Assembly (NCBI GenBank): GCA_032158295.1
Contig: CM063251.1
Location: 11,137,016 to 11,201,015 of the forward strand
Direction of reading: 5' to 3'
Length of the DNA stretch: 64,000 nt
Origin: Pycnopodia helianthoides
Lineage: Eukaryota; Echinodermata; Asteroidea; Forcipulatida; Asteriidae
Shown: positions 59,673-64,000 of the stretch, one piece after another
Position numbering within the stretch: the stretch's first letter is position 1
How the letters are laid out: every line of letters begins with the position of its first letter
Notes under the pieces: generated by a model
What the model saw: only the letters and a program-made list of their open reading frames with translations
Databases searched by the model: none
What the model was told of the DNA's origin: nothing
Made by a program: the position numbers and the translations under genes

Positions 59673-62469
59673 TAAACCTTTTATAAGATGCTACATGTAC
59701 TGTATGTACAATTCATAAACTTATTTAACCTGTCTTTAAAAAGTGTTTCTCTTCGTTCAAGTGTCTTGAAGCACATTGTTAGTGGACGTGCACACAATCA
59801 TCCAGGCTTACATTAAATGTGCGAGTGTGCTGCACTTCATGTGTGATGTACAATATTATTTAGTGTGCAGGCGTGAATGTTCTGTTCTTCAAGCAACTCA
59901 AACGCCTTCCAGGCAAATGTACACCATGATTCACAGCAAGTTTAACAGCTGACACACGGACCAATATCATTTATATAGTTCAACCATATTTTTGTTTTTC
60001 AGTTTCAATCAATGTAACCAAACCAAGGGTGGAAGGGCAAAGCAGTATGACACTGTTTGGTCTAGTATTCATCGTTGCAATTGTACACAGGGAACAAGAC
60101 AAAGAGGGCAGTACACATGTACTGTACATGTATGTCAAAAGACTACAGAATGTTTTATCATTTCTACTGATAACCCTCTTGCTGTCTGACCATTCAATAC
60201 CATTCAAGTGGTTTGGAATGATAGATAAACTATGCCAGCCTGAAATATGATACCATGAGGGAATGCATGTACACAGTACACAGTTAGTTCTGTGCACAGT
60301 TGTGCCACCGTACACAACCTTGGCAGTCAAATGGTTTCAAATGGTTGGTCAACTCACTGGAAAATGTTGCCAAGAGGCACTAACAGTAGAAGGGTTAAGC
60401 TGAAGTCCAGTCCAGAAATTTGTACAATAAATCCCAATTCCATCCACCATGACTACAGTGATCTATAACCCCCTTACATGTGTGTGTAATTCTCACGTGC
60501 AGACAGTCATGTGTCAAAAAACCTTCCATCGGCAATCACATGATGATATAAGTCAATTTTTTTTTAAGTGATAAATTGCACGTGACTTAATAAACAAGAC
60601 CATGAGATTTAAAGTGCTGGTACAGTACATCATGCACAAAACCCTGTCACTTTGTACTGTATTTGTACGTGCTACAGTACAAATGCAATGGATGTAGTTG
60701 TACATGTATGCATTGTAATTTTGTAAATTAAAAACAATGCATTTCAACAAAACTGTGGAATAAATTTGAATATAATGAAATTCATATTTATGTACTGGTA
60801 CATGTACTGTATATGACACATAAGTTTTAATAATGTCTCATTTACGAACTTTATTTTATACACATGTACAGTAAATATACATGAGGTATCGAAAGTTACA
60901 CTGGACCGCAGGCCCGAGGCCAGTGAGTTTAGCATTTAGCCAGTAAACTTAAGACCTGACAAGTCCCTCAGTCCTGTGTTTTTGCATAGTGATACTCCCT
61001 GGTGTGTTTTTTAAAGTTTTTTTTAAAGTTCAAATGTATCCTTCAATTCTATCGAGTATTGAAGTATTTACCGACAAAACAAATAAGATAAAACTTGTTC
61101 TTGTTCAAATATTAACAGTTTAAATATGAAACTACACATACGTGTATATTTTCTCATTTCGCACGTTTTGATTCTTGTCTTGTAACAAATTTTCTTATCC
61201 AGGAAAATTATGAGCTACATGTACAGATCGTACAAGCCATGCGATCTGCAAACTCCAGCCTAAAACATGACTGCACTTTAACGGAACAACTTCAAAGTGT
61301 AAACATGTACACGTAAAACCCAAGTAAATTAATTTGTTTAAACCCAGGTGCAGACAATTCTCTTTTACATGTTCTGTATGATGTACATTGTGCACACTAC
61401 AGTATTAGAAAAAAATGTACAATGTGTATTTTACAGAAATCAAAATAAAAACTTTAATTTAGGGCAAGCCTGTATGGACGAGGACACTTTCCATAAAAAA
61501 AAACCTGTTCATTTTTACGCTACAAAATCAGAATGTCTCTGACTGTCTGGGAACGTCTTTTGACAAGTCATCATGCTGACCAGGACAATGATGAAGGGAA
61601 TGGCTACTGTCTAGTAAATGTATAACACTAACAGTATGTCAAAAAATGTGTGTCTCCAAAGATCACCTGCAGGCGACTTTGAAAAAGAAATTATGGTGTC
61701 CGTTCGAATGCTGCCCTCAATACAGCCAGATATGCGGTCGGTACATGCACCCCCTGTAACCTCGCTAAACAAGGATGGATTCAACGTTCTTGATGGAAAC
61801 CCAATGACAGCATTTTGCTGTTTTCTCAATAAGTAGGCACTGTACTTGTATACAACTGAAAATTTCACATGTGACTTTGATTGTATCTTTCTTTGTAATT
61901 TTGCCTATAAATCAGCATTACATTGACAAATACATGTACCAAAGGATGACTGTACATTGTACATTAGTTGAGCTTTTCACACTTCCAATTGCTAACCCTA
62001 GCAAACTCGAAATACTGCACAGTGCTTCCAAGCAGGGGTACAACGTAGCTACACTGTGCATGTAGACTAAATGCACTTCGCAACTACTCAGTGCGCATGT
62101 ATTACATAAAGCTGTGGAATGAGGTGCATGCTGGTCTAGTTAGCTACCAATCTATGTATTTGCAAAGTTATCTACGTGTGAGTGTACAATTGGAGCTGTA
62201 CACATTGTAGAAGTTATGCAACATAACCAGGGCTTTAGATATTGAGTGTTCATTTTCTCCCAGGAAAATTGGACCAAGTGTGGAACGAACATGGAGTGGA
62301 GGTGGGGTTAAAATTCTCTAGGAATTTCCAGGGGTTCAAATTTCTGCTCGGTAGTGTAAAACAAGCTTTACAATGCAGGCTACATGTGTATGCTAGTAAC
62401 ACTGTCACCAGTCATGCGTACGCAGGTTTCCATGCACTTTGGAAGATTATCATAAAGGTTTTTCGTAAG
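59673..62469. other. Non-coding stretch
   Basis: It contains the dispersed repeat copy at 60890-61260 and frequent tgtacatgtac words. No exon recognised. Confidence 0.45.
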
Positions 62470-62592
62470 CTTAGGCCGCGTCGGAACTGGCGGCTACAGC
62501 TGCGGGTACTGCTGAGTCGCTGCGTCATCCTATACGTCACCCTTAACAACTGTCATAGCCGTAGCTGTAGCCGCCAATCCAGATACAGACTT
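62470..62592. mobile_element. Short relative of the 23575 MITE
   Basis: aggccgcgtcggaactggcg at the left and gtagccgccaatccagatac at the right are inverted. Confidence 0.6.
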
Positions 62593-62907
62593 AATTACAC
62601 GAATGAGAAGTCTTGGTACATGGAATCCGCCAAAGATTTGTCTTAAAAGTGCACACAGAATTTCAACAAGCTCTAAAATTAAATGGATAGCTCCGAGTAC
62701 CTGGGGGGGTTCAATGAACGCACTAAGTTCACGCGACCTCGTAAACAGTTGTCTGAGAACAACATGTACAACACTGTGGTTGCCTTGTTTGATGGGTAGA
62801 AAGATTGTGCTGTCAACCTCTTCCCCTGGGTTTTTTACAGCATGGAGTTTGTCAGTCATAATTGCTTCTACTCTGGATAATTGCTTCAATAAAAGTTCCC
62901 GGCACAC
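62593..62907 (-). pseudogene. Possible coding remnant of unknown origin
   Basis: The minus strand is open for about 105 codons with a plausible amphipathic composition (LLLKQLSRVEAIMTDKL..., LILELVEILCALLRQIFG). The opposite strand is open as well. It begins immediately at the TTAA border of the next element, where the frame meets a stop, and ends in the element at 62470. No start, splice sites or family are recognisable, so it may be chance. Confidence 0.2.
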
Positions 62908-63322
62908 TTAAAGGCAAAGTATACATTTGGTTTTTGGAACCGTTCGGTTGTTTTAATCATAGATAAATGTATGTAAAAACAGTATACAATAAAACTAACC
63001 TGTGAAAAGTTACTTTCAAAAGGTGGTAGCATTTTTGAGATATCACCGAAAATCTGGAGTGGAATGTGTCCATGATGATGTAGGAAGAATAATCAATAAG
63101 TGGAATGCACAATCTAAAACGTTTCATGCATGAAACGTTCCATGCATGAAACGTTCCTCAGATTGTTTTTTTGTTGAAATCCTTTTTCTGATATCCACAT
63201 TCCTCAGAAGGGAATTGTTTTTCAAAAAGTTATTATCAACAGCTGCAGAGCTTCTTACCGGGTAAGTTTTTATGGTCATTCATTTTTGGAGTAATTACCC
63301 AAGATATAAACCCTCCCTTTAA
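62908..63322. mobile_element. TTAA-flanked MITE, family 5, copy 2
   Basis: TTAAAGGCAAAGTATACATT at the left and aaccctcccttTAA at the right. The interior shares aaaggtggtagcatttttga and tcctcagaaggga with 52032-52397. It contains the palindrome acgtttcatgcatgaaacgt. Confidence 0.78.
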
Positions 63323-64000
63323 CAGTGTGCAGGTTACAAAGCACACTTAGACCATACAATGTGAAGATCCAACCACAAAGATCCATTTGTACAATGTACA
63401 ATCATAGAGAAACCTTTCTCTATGGTACAAGTGTACAGGTGTACAGGTCCAATGATGTACAGATTGTACACTTGCATCCCTTGTGGGAATGGTCTCAAAT
63501 GTGAACTATTGTGCAATAAAAGAGAGAAACTCAAAACAATACCTGAAACTCAGACTAAAAAAATTAAGAAAAACTAGAAAGTCAGTTTTTGTGACCTGTC
63601 ACAAAAACAAGGTGTTCACATTGCTGATCAATTATTGAGTTTCAGTTTGTGACCTCATGTTTATGAAACACAAATCAGTTACATTCAAGATCCATAACTC
63701 ATAATTGATGGTTGATGTCATTAGACTGTATTAGCCTATTAACTACGATGTCATCAATTTTATATTTTACAACACCTTCCCTGTGATGTGTATGCATGCA
63801 TAATACATGTAGTTAGTGAAGCATAATAAATGTAGTTAGTGAAATTTTCTTTTATTTTTCAGGAGTTATGATTATTATCAAACATTGTATTGTATGTTGT
63901 TCAATAACAAGAGGTGTTCCTCCACATTTGCACAAACACCAACAATGACATGTATACAACATTTACTGATAATACATTTTTTGTTTTCAGCAACAAAAAC

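Overview
The window looks like nuclear DNA of an invertebrate deuterostome, most probably an echinoderm (perhaps a sea star). This is inference from three things: intron-rich genes with GT/AG splice sites and animal-type protein sequences, tRNA-derived SINEs, and many short inverted-repeat elements flanked by TTAA. Nothing prokaryotic, viral or organellar is visible. Almost all of the listed open frames are chance or repeat-derived. The real coding sequence is a few small exons, which I assembled by hand from splice sites, phase and homology.

Three protein genes can be supported. (1) Minus strand, 743-6278: the 5' five coding exons of an IAH1-type GDSL/SGNH esterase (isoamyl acetate-hydrolysing esterase 1); its last exon(s) lie beyond the left edge. 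(2) Plus strand, 25127-34741: a type I membrane thioredoxin/PDI-like protein of the ER with two thioredoxin-fold regions, a transmembrane segment and a KxKxx-type tail. It has two alternative first coding exons (25127-25883 and 26567-27149). Each has its own start codon, signal peptide and acidic spacer, and both end in the same phase at the same point of the thioredoxin fold. (3) Minus strand, 44730-55651: a complete Rab27 coding sequence in four exons, 235 residues, ending in a CAC prenylation motif.

Between genes 1 and 2 lies a large repeat territory (8.6-20.0 kb). It holds a poly-C minisatellite, a minus-strand array of about a dozen diverged exon-like cassettes that keep polypyrimidine-AG and GT boundaries, and a satellite of about 31 short hairpin motifs in alternating spacing. 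The exon-like array sits upstream of IAH1 on the same strand. The first IAH1 coding exon is preceded by an acceptor-like sequence, so the array could supply alternative 5' exons; this is a hypothesis.

The rest is introns and intergenic DNA filled with mobile-element remains: at least nine TTAA-bounded MITE copies in several families, other terminal-inverted-repeat elements, fold-back hairpins, tRNA-like SINEs, a minisatellite in a Rab27 intron and several dispersed repeats. The 36.3-44.7 kb and 55.7-64 kb stretches contain no gene I can recognise. No functional link between the three genes is evident.
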